NCBI GenBank assembly: GCA_965204565.1
Contig: CBDBEU010000003.1
Location: forward strand, 1-64,000
From: CBDBEU01 sp965204565
GTDB taxonomy: Bacteria > Pseudomonadota > Alphaproteobacteria > Rhizobiales > TMED25
Length of the DNA stretch: 64,000 bases
Direction: 5' to 3'
In this document: piece after piece, positions 1 through 9,318 of the stretch
How positions within the stretch are numbered: position 1 is the first letter of the stretch
Layout of the letters: each line of letters starts with the position of its first letter
Translations under genes and position numbers: made by a program
The notes under the pieces: model-generated
Seen by the model: only the letters and a program-made list of their open reading frames with translations
Told to the model about the DNA's origin: nothing
Database searches by the model: none

Positions 1-1
1 A

Positions 2-940
2 TTTTCTGGTCTGTTCGATCTGAAGGCTGCCGGATTCAGAGATCCGCTGCTGGTTGCGGCGACCGACGGGGTGGGCACCAAGCTCAAGATTTCAATTGAA
101 GCTGGCAAGCACGACACGGTCGGCATTGACCTGGTAGCGATGTGCGTCAACGACATTGTGGTGCAGGGCGCTGAACCGCTGTTTTTTCTTGATTATTACG
201 CAACAGCGCGGCTTGAGCCGGAGATCGCGGCGGCTGTGGTCGCGGGTATTGCCGAAGGATGCCGCCAATCTGGCTGCGCACTGATTGGCGGCGAGACAGC
301 GGAAATGCCGGGCATGTATCAGACTGGCGACTATGATCTTGCCGGATTTTCGGTCGGCGCGGCCGAGCGCGGCAGGCTATTGCCGCGAGACGACATGGCG
401 GCGGGCGATGCCCTGATCTCGCTTGCATCAAGCGGCGCCCATTCCAACGGATTTTCTCTGGTTCGCCGATTTGTGGAAGCTGCGGGCACCGGTTACGACG
501 CACCGTGTCCCTGGGCTGGGGAACAATCACTCGGCCACGCATTGCTGACGCCCACCAGAATCTATGTGCGCCCGATCCTAAGGGCCAAGGCAGACACCGG
601 TGCGATCAAGGCGCTGGCGCATATTACCGGCGGCGGCATTGCCGGAAATCTGTCGCGCGTGATGCCGGACAATTTGTCAGCGCGGGTCGACCTTTCCGCC
701 CTGCCCCGTCTTGACCTTTTCGGATGGCTTGCCGGGTCAGGCATGATCCAGCTTGATGAGATGCTGGCGACATTCAATTGTGGTGCCGGCATGATCGTCG
801 TGGTCGAACAGAGCGCTGCTTCGGTGGTTATTGAGTCTCTGAACAAGGCCGGTGAACAAGCAAGCGTTCTCGGCGCCATCGAGGATCGCACCGATCAGGA
901 AGCGGTCACATTCCAGGGCCAGCCATGGTGGATTGATTGA
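2..940 (+). CDS. purM: Phosphoribosylformylglycinamidine cyclo-ligase (AIR synthetase), 5' end outside window
   Basis: Catalyses ATP-dependent ring closure of FGAM to aminoimidazole ribonucleotide, step five of purine synthesis, in the cytosol. The frame is open from base 2 and starts with the conserved PurM stretch FSGLFDLKAAGF followed by the DGVGTK motif, so the gene begins upstream of the window; roughly the first 45-50 residues are missing. Further PurM hallmarks are ALIGGETAEMPGMY and the HITGGGI segment near the C-terminus. A GTG at 71 is an internal codon, not the true start. The stop overlaps the purN start by 4 bases, the usual purMN operon arrangement implying translational coupling. 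Identification is secure. Confidence 0.97.
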   Translation, partial: FSGLFDLKAAGFRDPLLVAATDGVGTKLKISIEAGKHDTVGIDLVAMCVNDIVVQGAEPLFFLDYYATARLEPEIAAAVVAGIAEGCRQSGCALIGGETAEMPGMYQTGDYDLAGFSVGAAERGRLLPRDDMAAGDALISLASSGAHSNGFSLVRRFVEAAGTGYDAPCPWAGEQSLGHALLTPTRIYVRPILRAKADTGAIKALAHITGGGIAGNLSRVMPDNLSARVDLSALPRLDLFGWLAGSGMIQLDEMLATFNCGAGMIVVVEQSAASVVIESLNKAGEQASVLGAIEDRTDQEAVTFQGQPWWID

Positions 941-1602
941 TTGCCAAGCGGCCCATTAGCGTTTTGATTTCCGGGCGTGGCAGCAATCTGAAAGCCCTGA
1001 TCGAGGCGACGCAGAAACCGGATTTTCTGGCCCGGATTGCGCTGGTGATCTCAAACCGCCCGGACGCGCCGGGGCTCGATATTGCGCGCAAGGCCGGCAT
1101 TGAAGCCCAGGTTATTGACCACAAGGCTTATGGCGAGCGGCCGGAATTTGAACAGGCGCTCACAGAAGCGCTCGAGTCCGCTGGCGTCGAGATTGTGTGC
1201 AATGCCGGGTTCATGCGGCTCCTGACCGCACATTTCGTCGAACACTGGCGCGACCGCCAGCTCAATATCCACCCATCGCTGCTGCCCGCCTATCGCGGCC
1301 TCGACACCCATGAGCGGGTGATTGCGGACGGCACACGGATTTCCGGTTGTACCGTCCATTTCGTGCGTGTGGACATGGATGCAGGTCCGATCATCGCCCA
1401 GGCAGCGGTGCCGGTGCTACCGTCCGATACTCCCGAAAGTCTGGCCGAACGGGTCCTGCAGGCCGAACACCTGCTTTATCCGCATGCGCTGGAGCTTGTT
1501 GCCGGCGGTCACGTTCGCGTTGAAGGCGAACGTGTTGTTGGCGACGACGACGCCAGCCCCGAGATACTGTTTTCACCGGAGCTTGGCGGCACCAGTCGTT
1601 AG
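937..1602 (+). CDS. purN: Phosphoribosylglycinamide formyltransferase 1
   Basis: Transfers a formyl group from 10-formyltetrahydrofolate to GAR, step three of purine synthesis. The 221-residue protein is full length for PurN. It has the N-terminal phosphate-binding SGRGSNLKAL segment, the catalytic NIHPSLLPAYRG motif (Asn110 and His112 in this numbering) and a downstream Asp148 in the VDMDAGPI segment, matching the known Asn-His-Asp triad. The best start is TTG at 937, which overlaps the purM stop (TTGA); no ATG lies close by. It is convergent with ndk across a gap of about 40 bases. Confidence 0.95.
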   Translation: MIAKRPISVLISGRGSNLKALIEATQKPDFLARIALVISNRPDAPGLDIARKAGIEAQVIDHKAYGERPEFEQALTEALESAGVEIVCNAGFMRLLTAHFVEHWRDRQLNIHPSLLPAYRGLDTHERVIADGTRISGCTVHFVRVDMDAGPIIAQAAVPVLPSDTPESLAERVLQAEHLLYPHALELVAGGHVRVEGERVVGDDDASPEILFSPELGGTSR

Positions 1603-1644
1603 ATTGACTGCGGCTTGATTCGCACCAATCACCAGCCTGTTTGC

Positions 1645-2067
1645 CTAACCAACGATTTCGCTGTCATCGAAAAAGAAGTCGATTTCGATCTTGGCGTTGT
1701 CGGCGCTGTCGGAGCCATGGGCGGAATTTGCTTCGATATTCTCAGCGAAATCTTTGCGGATCGTGCCTTCGGCAGCTTCGGCCGGATTGGTCGCACCCAT
1801 CACATCGCGATTGCGCTGCACCGCATCCTCGCCTTCAAGCACCTGCACCACCACAGGGCCGCAGGTCATGAATTCCACCAGACCGTCAAAAAACGGACGT
1901 TCGCGATGGACCGCATAAAAAGCCTCGGCGCGCTCGCGGGTCAGCTTCAGACGCTTTTGCGCCACCACCCTGAGCCCTGCGCTCTCCAGCCGGTCGATGA
2001 TCTTGCCGGTGATATTGCGCCGGGTCGCATCCGGCTTGATGATTGAAAGTGTGCGTTCAGATGCCAT
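1645..2067 (-). CDS. ndk: Nucleoside diphosphate kinase
   Basis: Balances cellular NTP and dNTP pools by moving the gamma phosphate through a phospho-histidine intermediate. The frame is open further upstream to 2112, but the protein proper starts at the ATG at 2067, giving 140 residues, the family's normal length, beginning MASERTLSIIKPDATRRN. The active-site histidine is His117 in NSAHGSD. The IIKPDA and NRDVMGATNPAEA segments are typical of Ndk. It is transcribed divergently from the ABC-F gene, with about 235 bases between the two starts. No frameshift or missing residue was seen. Confidence 0.96.
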   Translation of the reverse strand: MASERTLSIIKPDATRRNITGKIIDRLESAGLRVVAQKRLKLTRERAEAFYAVHRERPFFDGLVEFMTCGPVVVQVLEGEDAVQRNRDVMGATNPAEAAEGTIRKDFAENIEANSAHGSDSADNAKIEIDFFFDDSEIVG

Positions 2068-2302
2068 CGGGCTCGGTCCATCCATTGAGTTGGTGCTGAT
2101 TGCCGGTGCCACCGGCGGTCCGGCTTATAGTGGTGTGCGGTGATACCATCAAGCTTTGCCGCAGTGGCAGCCACATTTCAGCGGTTTCGCGCAACTGCAC
2201 AATGCGCTAGAGCGTCCTGGATGCAAAAGCGTTTACATCCAACCTTTATTGAAACCGGGCTGAGCCGGCCTTGACGAGACACCCACCTATTCGCGCGATG
2301 AC

Positions 2303-4237
2303 ATGCTGCAAATCAGCAATCTGACATATCAGATCAATGGCCGACCCTTGTTCGATGGCGCCAGTGCGGCAATTGCGCGCGGCCACAAGGTGGGTCTGGT
2401 CGGACGCAACGGCTCCGGCAAAACTACCCTGCTGTCGCTGATTTCTGGTGAATTGACGCCTGATGAGGGGTCAATCGACATGCCGCGCAATGCGCGCATC
2501 GGAAAGGTGACGCAGGAGGCGCCCGGTGATGAGCGCAGTCTGATCGACTTCGTGCTGGAAGCCGACGAAGAGCGCGCAGACCTAATGGCGGAAGCTGAGC
2601 ACGCGCAAGACCCGCATCACATTGCAGAAATCCAGGTGCGGCTGAGCGACATCGGTGCCCACGAAGCACCGGCACGTGCGGCAACGATCCTCGCCGGTCT
2701 GTGCTTTAACGAAGCAGCGCAGAAACGCACGCTTTCGAGCTTTTCCGGCGGCTGGCGCATGCGGATTGCACTTTGCGCGCTGTTGTTTCGCGAGCCCGAC
2801 CTGCTTCTGCTCGACGAGCCCACCAACTATCTCGACCTTGAAGGCGCGCTGTGGCTTGAGGCCTATCTGCGCCGCTACCGCCATACGGTGATCATTGTCA
2901 GCCATGACCGCGATCTTCTGAACGGCGCGGTGCAGTCGATCATCCATCTGGAGCGCACCAAACTTGTCACCTATTCTGGCGGCTATGAAGGCTTTGAGCG
3001 CCAGCGGCGTGAGAACCAGGTGCAGCAGCTCAAACTCAAGAAGCGCCAAGATGCAGCGCGCCGGCACATGGAATCCTTTGTCGAACGCTTCAGGGCCAAG
3101 GCAACCAAGGCCCGGCAGGCGCAGAGCCGGCTAAAGGCGCTGTCGCGCATGCAACCGATTCCCAATCTGGTTGAGGGCCGGATTATTCCGTTCCGCTTTG
3201 CCGGTCCGGACAAGGCATTGGCACCGCCGCTGATCCGTCTGGAAGGCATCTCGGCCGGCTATGGCACTGATACGGTGGTGCTTGACAATGTCGCGTTGCG
3301 TCTCGATCCGGATGACCGGATCGGGCTGATTGGCGCCAATGGTAATGGCAAGAGCACTTTCGCCAAGCTGCTGGCGGGCAGGATCGCGCCGCTTGGTGGC
3401 ACAATGCTGACCGACCGGCGCATGGTGGCAGGCTATTTCGCCCAACATCAGTTGGATGAACTCAATGCTGGCCAGACCGCTTTCCAGCATCTGAGCGCGC
3501 TTATGAGTGAAGCGGGGGAAACGCAAGTGCGTGCCAAACTCGGCTTTTCCGGTTTTACCGCGGCGATGGCCGACACGCCGGTGGGCACGCTGTCGGGCGG
3601 CGAGAAAGCGCGGCTGTTGCTGGCGATCGCATCACACGCAAAGCCGCATTTGCTGATTCTCGATGAGCCAACCAACCATCTTGATGTCGACAGCCGCGAA
3701 TCCCTGGCACTGGCGCTTGGCGAATATGAAGGCGCTGTGATCTTGATCAGCCATGACCGACATCTGATCAACGCGGTCGCAGACCGGCTATGGCTGGTCG
3801 ATCAGGGCACGGTCACACCATTTGACGGCGATCTTGATGATTATCGCGTGGCATTGTTCGACCAGCCGCGCAACCGCACTCAAGCTGACAAGAATGAAAA
3901 GGCGAATAGCGGCACCAAGCACGAAGATGCGGCAAGCCGCAGGCGCGAGGCAGCGGCGGCGCGGGCGCGCATCGCACCGCTGAAGCGAGCGGTGGAGCAG
4001 CAAGAAAAGCGCATTGAGATGCAAAAGCGCAATATTGCGTTGCTTGATGACCAACTCGCCGCCGGATCTCTTTATACGCGAGATCCCGATCGCGCGAGCG
4101 AACTGGCGCACCAGCGCGCTATCGCGGTGCGCGCACTTGGCGAGGCTGAAGATACATGGCTAAAAGCATCGGAACACTATGAATCTGCCAGAGACGGTGC
4201 TGAGGTGACAAACGATGGCGGTGCCAACCCATCGTGA
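2303..4237 (+). CDS. ABC-F family ATPase (Uup/YheS-like)
   Basis: Soluble tandem ATPase of the ABC-F type, which acts on ribosomes rather than in membrane transport. The 644 residues contain two nucleotide-binding domains and no transmembrane segment. Domain 1 has Walker A GRNGSGKTT, signature SFSGGWRMR and Walker B LLLLDEPTNYLDL. Domain 2 has GANGNGKST, TLSGGEKARL and LLILDEPTNHLDV. A charged linker rich in Lys and Arg joins them, and a coiled coil lies near the C-terminus (about residues 550-620), as in YheS and Uup. Which of these subfamilies it belongs to is not settled by eye. It sits in the conserved ndk-ABCF-holC neighbourhood. Confidence 0.93.
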   Translation: MLQISNLTYQINGRPLFDGASAAIARGHKVGLVGRNGSGKTTLLSLISGELTPDEGSIDMPRNARIGKVTQEAPGDERSLIDFVLEADEERADLMAEAEHAQDPHHIAEIQVRLSDIGAHEAPARAATILAGLCFNEAAQKRTLSSFSGGWRMRIALCALLFREPDLLLLDEPTNYLDLEGALWLEAYLRRYRHTVIIVSHDRDLLNGAVQSIIHLERTKLVTYSGGYEGFERQRRENQVQQLKLKKRQDAARRHMESFVERFRAKATKARQAQSRLKALSRMQPIPNLVEGRIIPFRFAGPDKALAPPLIRLEGISAGYGTDTVVLDNVALRLDPDDRIGLIGANGNGKSTFAKLLAGRIAPLGGTMLTDRRMVAGYFAQHQLDELNAGQTAFQHLSALMSEAGETQVRAKLGFSGFTAAMADTPVGTLSGGEKARLLLAIASHAKPHLLILDEPTNHLDVDSRESLALALGEYEGAVILISHDRHLINAVADRLWLVDQGTVTPFDGDLDDYRVALFDQPRNRTQADKNEKANSGTKHEDAASRRREAAAARARIAPLKRAVEQQEKRIEMQKRNIALLDDQLAAGSLYTRDPDRASELAHQRAIAVRALGEAEDTWLKASEHYESARDGAEVTNDGGANPS

Positions 4238-4288
4238 ACACCGCCACGAAGTTCACGAACGATGTGCGAGTGGTGTATGAGAGCGCCC

Positions 4289-5080
4289 ATGCGCACCAAT
4301 GCACTGGTCGTATTCATTTTTGGCCTTGCCGCGATATTGGCCTATCCGGCCTCGGCACAGCTTGGCCCGGGCGATTTACAGCGTGCCTACGCGCTGACCG
4401 CCAATATGGCGGGTTGGGTGGCATTGCGCACTGCGATGAAGTTGGTCGTCGAAGATGCCGGCATTGCAGGCAGCAACGCCACCGAAACCGCCGATACGCT
4501 GGCGGTGCTGCTGGCGCTTGAGGATGGCAACGGACGGCTTGATGCGGTGATTGTCGGGGCGGCGCGCGCGGCGTTGACCGCACATGGGACACGCGATCCA
4601 CAAATCGCCAAGCTTTTTGCCGAACAGGGCCTCTCATTCGGGCGCGCCAAGGCGGTTGCGTGCCTGGCATTCGGCCAGGCTCCTGAGCGGCGGGCGGGCA
4701 TTGTCGAGCCATTGGACTTGTCTGAACATGACGTCCAGTCGTGCCCGCGAGCTTATGCACAATTTCGCACTCACTGGCTCGCCAAAGCCTCATTACTGCG
4801 CAATCAGGCGGGCGGCTCATTCAAATCCGGACAAATCGAACTGGTGCCTGCGGGCGGCGCCATGGCTAGCGCCCGCGCGGTGCTGATCGCCGGGCGAACG
4901 CTTGATGAAGTGGCATCCTTCTACGCCAATGCCGTGAGCTATTCCGGACAAATCGCCATCAGAGCGCTTGACTGCGAGCAGACACAAACGCTGGCTGAAA
5001 TAGACGAAGTGCGGGTGTGCTACCGACTTGTCGGCGAACTCGCCTCGGGCATTGAACGCGGTATTGTCGCCGGCAGATAG
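4289..5080 (+). CDS. Secreted protein of unknown function
   Basis: I do not recognise this protein. From the ATG at 4289 it begins MRTNALVVFIFGLAAILA and then PASAQ, a classic signal peptide with an AxA cleavage site, so it should be periplasmic or exported; upstream in-frame starts (for example 4262) would add residues before the signal and are less likely. The mature part, about 240 residues, is rich in Ala and appears helical. It has five cysteines, including one in AKAVACLAF and a pair of CEQ/CYR segments near the C-terminus. No catalytic motif is visible. It follows the ABC-F gene by about 50 bases and could share its transcript. It is convergent with holC. Confidence 0.75.
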   Translation: MRTNALVVFIFGLAAILAYPASAQLGPGDLQRAYALTANMAGWVALRTAMKLVVEDAGIAGSNATETADTLAVLLALEDGNGRLDAVIVGAARAALTAHGTRDPQIAKLFAEQGLSFGRAKAVACLAFGQAPERRAGIVEPLDLSEHDVQSCPRAYAQFRTHWLAKASLLRNQAGGSFKSGQIELVPAGGAMASARAVLIAGRTLDEVASFYANAVSYSGQIAIRALDCEQTQTLAEIDEVRVCYRLVGELASGIERGIVAGR

Positions 5081-5124
5081 TTTGGCACTCTGCCGGCGTG
5101 GCGCCTTACCGATATTCTGAAAAT

Positions 5125-5574
5125 TCAGGCCTGTTTGACCCAGCGCCCACTTTCGTCCTGCTTCCAATAGGTGACGTTGTGGCCGTTCTGCGCCGCCGCT
5201 CGCCAGTGCGAGCGGGCGCGCTCACGCTCTTCGGCGTCCTGACCGTTGAACAGATAGACCGCTCGTTCATAGCCTGAAATGTCGCTGATTTCGGCGCCAT
5301 CGACAAAAAAACGGACAGCCGCTTGGTTGGGGTTGTCATCGCCATCCGACAGATAGACCGGCTGAAGCTGGGCATAACCGGTAGCTGCGGTACCATGGGC
5401 CAGAAAGGCCTCATCGCGGTAGGTCCACAGATAGGCATCAAGCACCTCGACGCGCTCGCGAGAAGCGGCCTGCACGACCGCGTTCCAGCCACGTTCAAGG
5501 CAGCGCTCAAGCAAGGATGTGAGGGCGCTCTCAAGACGTTGGCGGTCAAGTTCGTAGAAAAGAACCTCCGTCAT
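5125..5574 (-). CDS. holC: DNA polymerase III chi subunit
   Basis: Chi links the clamp-loader complex to single-strand-binding protein. The 149 residues match the HolC family: an N-terminal EVLFYEL strand, a RCLERGWNAVV helix-strand, the LDAYLWTYRDEAFLAHG segment and a C-terminal GHNVTYWKQDESGRW end. The length is normal. In alphaproteobacteria holC characteristically lies beside pepA, and here a broken pepA follows at 6324-7137, so the context supports the call. Confidence 0.93.
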   Translation of the reverse strand: MTEVLFYELDRQRLESALTSLLERCLERGWNAVVQAASRERVEVLDAYLWTYRDEAFLAHGTAATGYAQLQPVYLSDGDDNPNQAAVRFFVDGAEISDISGYERAVYLFNGQDAEERERARSHWRAAAQNGHNVTYWKQDESGRWVKQA

Positions 5575-5640
5575 CAGTAAGTCGTGTCTATGCTGGGCCG
5601 CACAAGGTGACGCAAAGGCGCGGTCCCAGACCTCAGGCTC

Positions 5641-6339
5641 ATGTCAAATCTATTTCTCATTGCATTTGCCAAGACGCTGCTTCTTGCGGGGATCATATTC
5701 TGGTTACCCCCGGTCCGTACCGGCCTGTTCAACAAGCTTGCCATCGCCTACGGAGTTGGCTCGATATTTGGCCTCGCCTTCTTTGCGCTTTTTTACATTC
5801 TCGTGCCGGCAATCGCCTATCACCATGAACTCACCTTCGCCTTTGTCACAGCCAATGTGGTACTTTCCTATGGGGCAACCGCAGCGACAGTAATGCTGTT
5901 GCCGTTCGATCTGAAACCGCGAAATCGGGAACTACCTCTCACCCTCGAGCGAGCCTATTTTGCGACGACGATTGTGCTCGGTTTCGGCGCATTTACATTC
6001 ACGCAAAGCGAATTTGTGCGCGCCTTTTCGACCGGCGTCATATTGATGTCGCTGGCTGAGATCGCAGCACTTGTACGCCTTCTCAGAGGGCCAGTGTCGC
6101 GCATGCTGCGCGGCGAATTCAAGCCGCTTGGCATAATCTTGGCCGCCTCAGCCGGATTGGGCGTGTTATACGAATGCCTCAATCTTGCATTCCCGGTCTG
6201 GGAATGGGTTACACTTGCCGGTCTACCTGCGGGCGCGGACATCGCAATCATGATGTCAGTGGGCTATATCGTTCTGATCCACCCGCTATTCGTGGTGACC
6301 AAGCTGTTGGTTACACACCCCGATCAATGTTTTTCATAG
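5641..6339 (+). CDS. Multi-pass membrane protein, unknown function
   Basis: 232 residues with about six or seven hydrophobic segments, including LIAFAKTLLLAGIIFW at the N-terminus, IFGLAFFALFYILVPAIA, VVLSYGATAATVMLLPF, TTIVLGFGAFTF and a last segment near residues 205-225. It is an inner-membrane protein, and I cannot place it in a family. The ATG at 5641 is 66 bases from the divergent holC start. Its stop lies inside the C-terminal coding end of the opposite-strand pepA remnant (overlap about 16 bases), so the two are convergent. Base composition matches the neighbouring housekeeping genes. Confidence 0.75.
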   Translation: MSNLFLIAFAKTLLLAGIIFWLPPVRTGLFNKLAIAYGVGSIFGLAFFALFYILVPAIAYHHELTFAFVTANVVLSYGATAATVMLLPFDLKPRNRELPLTLERAYFATTIVLGFGAFTFTQSEFVRAFSTGVILMSLAEIAALVRLLRGPVSRMLRGEFKPLGIILAASAGLGVLYECLNLAFPVWEWVTLAGLPAGADIAIMMSVGYIVLIHPLFVVTKLLVTHPDQCFS

Positions 6340-7137
6340 TGCTCGGCGGTGGGGCGTTCGAGCAGGCGGACGCCAAAACCCGTGCCCCAACTGCGATTGA
6401 TGTCGGTTTTTGGTGCATCCATCGCCACACCGGCAATATCGATATGCGCCAAGGGCGTATCGCCGACAAGTCTGGCAAGAAACTGTGCCGCGGTGATCGC
6501 ACCAGCACCGCGTCCACCAACATTTTTCATGTCTGCCACCGTCGAGTTGATGAGTTCATCATATTCGCCGGCCAGCGGCATGCGCCAAACCTGCTCGCCA
6601 GTGGCGGTGCCGCAGGCGGCCAGCCTTTCGGCCAGGGCATCATCGCTGGCAAAAAACCGGCGCGGTACTTGCCGAGTGCCATGACGATGGCGCCCGTAAG
6701 GGTTGCAAGAGCAATCATCGCCGCCAGTTTGAACCGTTCCCTGGCATAGTGAAGCACGTCGGCCAGAACGAGCCGGCCTTCGGCATCGGTGTTCAAGACT
6801 TCAATTGTTTTGGCCAGACATGGGTGTGATCACATCGCCCGGGCGCACAGCATTGCCGTCGGGCATGTTCTCAACCAGACCCACAAGCCCAATGGCGTTG
6901 GCCTTGCGCGCAGCAAGTGCCTGCATCAGTCCGGCAACGCATGCGGCACCGGCCATGTCACCCTTCATCGAGCCCATGCCGGCAGAAGGCCTCAACGACA
7001 GGCCGCCTGAATCGAAAGTCACACCTTTGCCAACAGAGGTGATCGGCGTCTGTTTTCCTCCGCCGGCATAGTTCATCACCGCAATCATTGGTTCGCGACG
7101 GCTGCCGGCAACCACGGCAAGCAAGGCGCCCATCGCC
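6324..7137 (-). pseudogene. pepA: Leucyl aminopeptidase remnant, 5' half lost and two frameshifts
   Basis: C-terminal half of the M17 zinc aminopeptidase. In order, the sequence encodes GALLAVVAGS, the metal-site segment GKGVTFDSGGLSLRP, MKGDMAGAA, ENMPDGNAVRPGDV, NTDAEGRLVLADVLHYA and the C-terminal NVGGRGAGAITAAQFL. The frame breaks twice. Near 6818 there is one extra A in an A run just before NTDAEGR. Near 6645 there is one T too few in a T run after KYRAG. The N-terminal domain is absent: at about 7137 the peptidase sequence joins an IS5-type transposase in frame. Gene order holC-pepA is conserved, but the partner gene is dead here. Confidence 0.9.
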
Positions 7138-7779
7138 GTGCCGTCCGGGCGCGTCTTCCTGCGCCCTTGCTTGAGCGTCCAACGCGCGTCGCGATCCTTT
7201 TGCGCCGGTTTCCGGGAATTGGCCTGCCAATCAGGCGGGCCCCCCGTTTCCATACCTCTATGCCCTTGACGATCTCCTTCCCGGCATCGGTCATGCGCCG
7301 GCGCGGGGCCGCCACGATGGCGGCATCGACGATCTGCCCGCCCATGGCGAGATATCCGGGCGAGATATCCGGCGTCCTTAAGATGCGCGTCTAACCGGGC
7401 GAAGAGTTTCTCTACCGCGCCGGTCCGCGCCAGGGCTTCCCGGAATCGCCGGATGGTCGTCTCGTCCGGCGCCCGCGCGCCATCATCGAGGCCGAGGAAA
7501 CGGCCAAAGCTGCACCGGTCCATGATTTGCAACGCCGCCTGCGCATCCGACAGACCGTAGAGCGCCTGGATCACCGGCACCTTGAACATGAGGACCGGGT
7601 CCATCGGCGCCCGCCCGCCTTGCCTGCCATCGGAACGATCGAGCGTCGCATCCAACTCTGGCCGGAAGAGCTAGCTCGAAGTCGATAACCCCGGCAGGCC
7701 GCTCCAGCGGATCTCCCGCCTTCGATAACGCCGCGTAGCGCTCATCCGGATCGAACAACCCGCGCTGTGCAGCCATCGT
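7138..7779 (-). mobile_element. IS5-family transposase remnant, frameshifted and 3'-truncated
   Basis: N-terminal two-thirds of an IS5-type transposase. It starts MAAQRGLFDPDERYAALSKA at 7779, changes frame after IDFEL, continues as DAVLMFK-like PMDPVLMFKVPVIQALYGLS and FGRFLGLDDGARAPDETTIR, changes frame again at GQIVDAAIVAAPRRR, and returns with KPAQKDRDARWTLKQGRR. At about 7137 it runs straight into pepA without a stop, so 6801-7655 is a chimeric open frame. The DDE catalytic domain's C-terminal part is missing. The first 22 codons and upstream flank recur at 47790-47930, and a C-terminal fragment of the same kind of transposase is at 53653-53985. Confidence 0.85.
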
Positions 7780-8233
7780 ACCCTCCGTCGCCGATATCCC
7801 CACGGGATCACGCCAACACGCTCAAAGCCAAGGGGTTTTCAGGGCGTCCGGGTGACGACGAAATCGGCAATCCCGGCGCGATATGCGCCAGCGTCATCGT
7901 TTTCGATGTCCATCGATCCCCACGACGATGGCCGTCATCCCGTGAATGTCGGTTTAACCATCACTGATGGTCTTGATCTTGCGTGAACTTTCGGCGCATC
8001 GGCATAATCACACGATGCATGCTGCAGGCGGCATGAGGCGGGCGATTTCGCGGAGTCTTGGTGAAAATTTCATGCCGGGATGCCGCAAAATGCGCATTTG
8101 GGCGCCATACTCGCTTTGAATCCGGCGCTGCTGGGGGCACGCTGGGAAGCGGCGGGCATCACACCAAATCGGCTATACTGGAAGGCGCGAAACCTCTTGC
8201 GCACCGCGGCATCCTCTGCGACCAAGGGGCACC
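7780..8233. other. Non-coding mosaic between IS5 remnant and aroC
   Basis: No gene is visible. Bases 7780-7838 are IS5 leader sequence shared with 47790-47865. Bases 7850-7965 match 60730-60890, next to the IS1380 remnant there, and the first few bases match the end of the other IS1380 remnant near 10775. From about 7966 the sequence looks like an ordinary leader region for aroC. The short open frame through 8058-8303 has no family features. Confidence 0.6.
7850..7965 (+). repeat. Dispersed repeat shared with 60730-60890
   Basis: This stretch and 60730-60890 share a run that includes GACGACGAAATCGGCAATCC and GATGTCCATCGATCCCCACG, in the same orientation. The second copy carries an extra segment of about 50 bases in the middle. 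Both lie beside IS1380 or IS5 remnants, so it is probably the non-coding end of an IS1380-type element. Confidence 0.7.
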
Positions 8234-9316
8234 ATGTCGCACAACACATTCGGTCATCTGTTCCGCGTCACCACCTGGGGCGAGAGCCACGGGCCCGCAA
8301 TAGGCTGCGTGGTCGATGGTTGCCCGCCGCTGATCGAGCTGGACGAGAGCGACATTCAGGTCGAGCTCGACCGGCGCAAGCCCGGCCAGTCGCGCTTCAC
8401 CACCCAGCGCAAGGAACCGGACGCGGTGCGCATCATGTCTGGCGTGATGGCCAACGATGCCGGGCGCCAAGTGACAACCGGCACGCCGATCGCTTTGCAG
8501 ATCGACAATGTCGACCAGCGCTCCAAGGACTATTCCAACATCGCCTCGGCCTACCGCCCGGGCCATGCGGACTACAACTACATCGCTAAATACGGCGTTC
8601 GCGACTTTCGCGGCGGCGGGCGCTCCTCGGCGCGCGAGACCGCGATGCGGGTGGCGGCGGGTGCGATTGCGCGCAAAATCCTTGACGACGTCACCATAAG
8701 GGGCGCGCTGATCCAGATCGGGTCGCACAAGATCGACCGGGCGCGCTGGGACTGGGAGGAGACCGGGCTCAATCCGTTCTTCTCACCCGATGCGCAAATG
8801 GCGGCTCAATGGGCCGATTATCTCGACGGCATCCGCAAGGCCGGCTCGTCCATCGGTGCGGTGATCGAAGTGGTGGCAGAGGGCGTCCCTGCGGGCCTTG
8901 GCGCGCCGGTTTATGGCAAGCTCGACCAGGATCTGGCATCGGCGATGATGTCGATCAATGCGGTCAAGGGCGTGGAGATCGGCGCCGGCATGGGTGCGGC
9001 GAAACTGACCGGCGAGCAAAACGTCGATGAAATGCGCGCCGGGGCGGATGGTCCGCAGTTCCTGTCGAACCACGCAGGCGGCGTGCTCGGCGGCATATCC
9101 ACCGGCCAGCCGGTGGTGGTGCGTTTTGCGGTCAAGCCGACCTCGTCGATCCTGACGCCGCGGCGCACCGTGGATGAGGACGGCACCGAGACGGAAATCT
9201 CGACCAAGGGCCGCCACGATCCTTGCGTCGGCATCCGCGCGGTACCGATTGGTGAGGCGATGATGGCGCTGGTGCTGGCCGATCATCTGCTGCGCCACCG
9301 CGCGCAAGTCGGGTGA
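8234..9316 (+). CDS. aroC: Chorismate synthase
   Basis: Last step of the shikimate pathway: anti-elimination of phosphate from EPSP using reduced FMN as catalyst. The 360 residues are full length, start MSHNTFGHLFRVTTWGESHG with the signature GESHGPA, and contain the conserved SRFTTQRKEPD, YRPGHADYNY, GGGRSSARETA and GRHDPCVGIRAVPI segments. All family signatures appear intact and the frame is unbroken. It is a single gene between mobile remnants on the left and a convergent methyltransferase on the right (gap of 2 bases between stops). Confidence 0.97.
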   Translation: MSHNTFGHLFRVTTWGESHGPAIGCVVDGCPPLIELDESDIQVELDRRKPGQSRFTTQRKEPDAVRIMSGVMANDAGRQVTTGTPIALQIDNVDQRSKDYSNIASAYRPGHADYNYIAKYGVRDFRGGGRSSARETAMRVAAGAIARKILDDVTIRGALIQIGSHKIDRARWDWEETGLNPFFSPDAQMAAQWADYLDGIRKAGSSIGAVIEVVAEGVPAGLGAPVYGKLDQDLASAMMSINAVKGVEIGAGMGAAKLTGEQNVDEMRAGADGPQFLSNHAGGVLGGISTGQPVVVRFAVKPTSSILTPRRTVDEDGTETEISTKGRHDPCVGIRAVPIGEAMMALVLADHLLRHRAQVG

Positions 9317-9318
9317 GG

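Noticed and set aside
1615..2046. Plus-strand frame of 143 codons opposite ndk
   Set aside because: Ndk on the minus strand is complete with its active-site histidine; this is its shadow.
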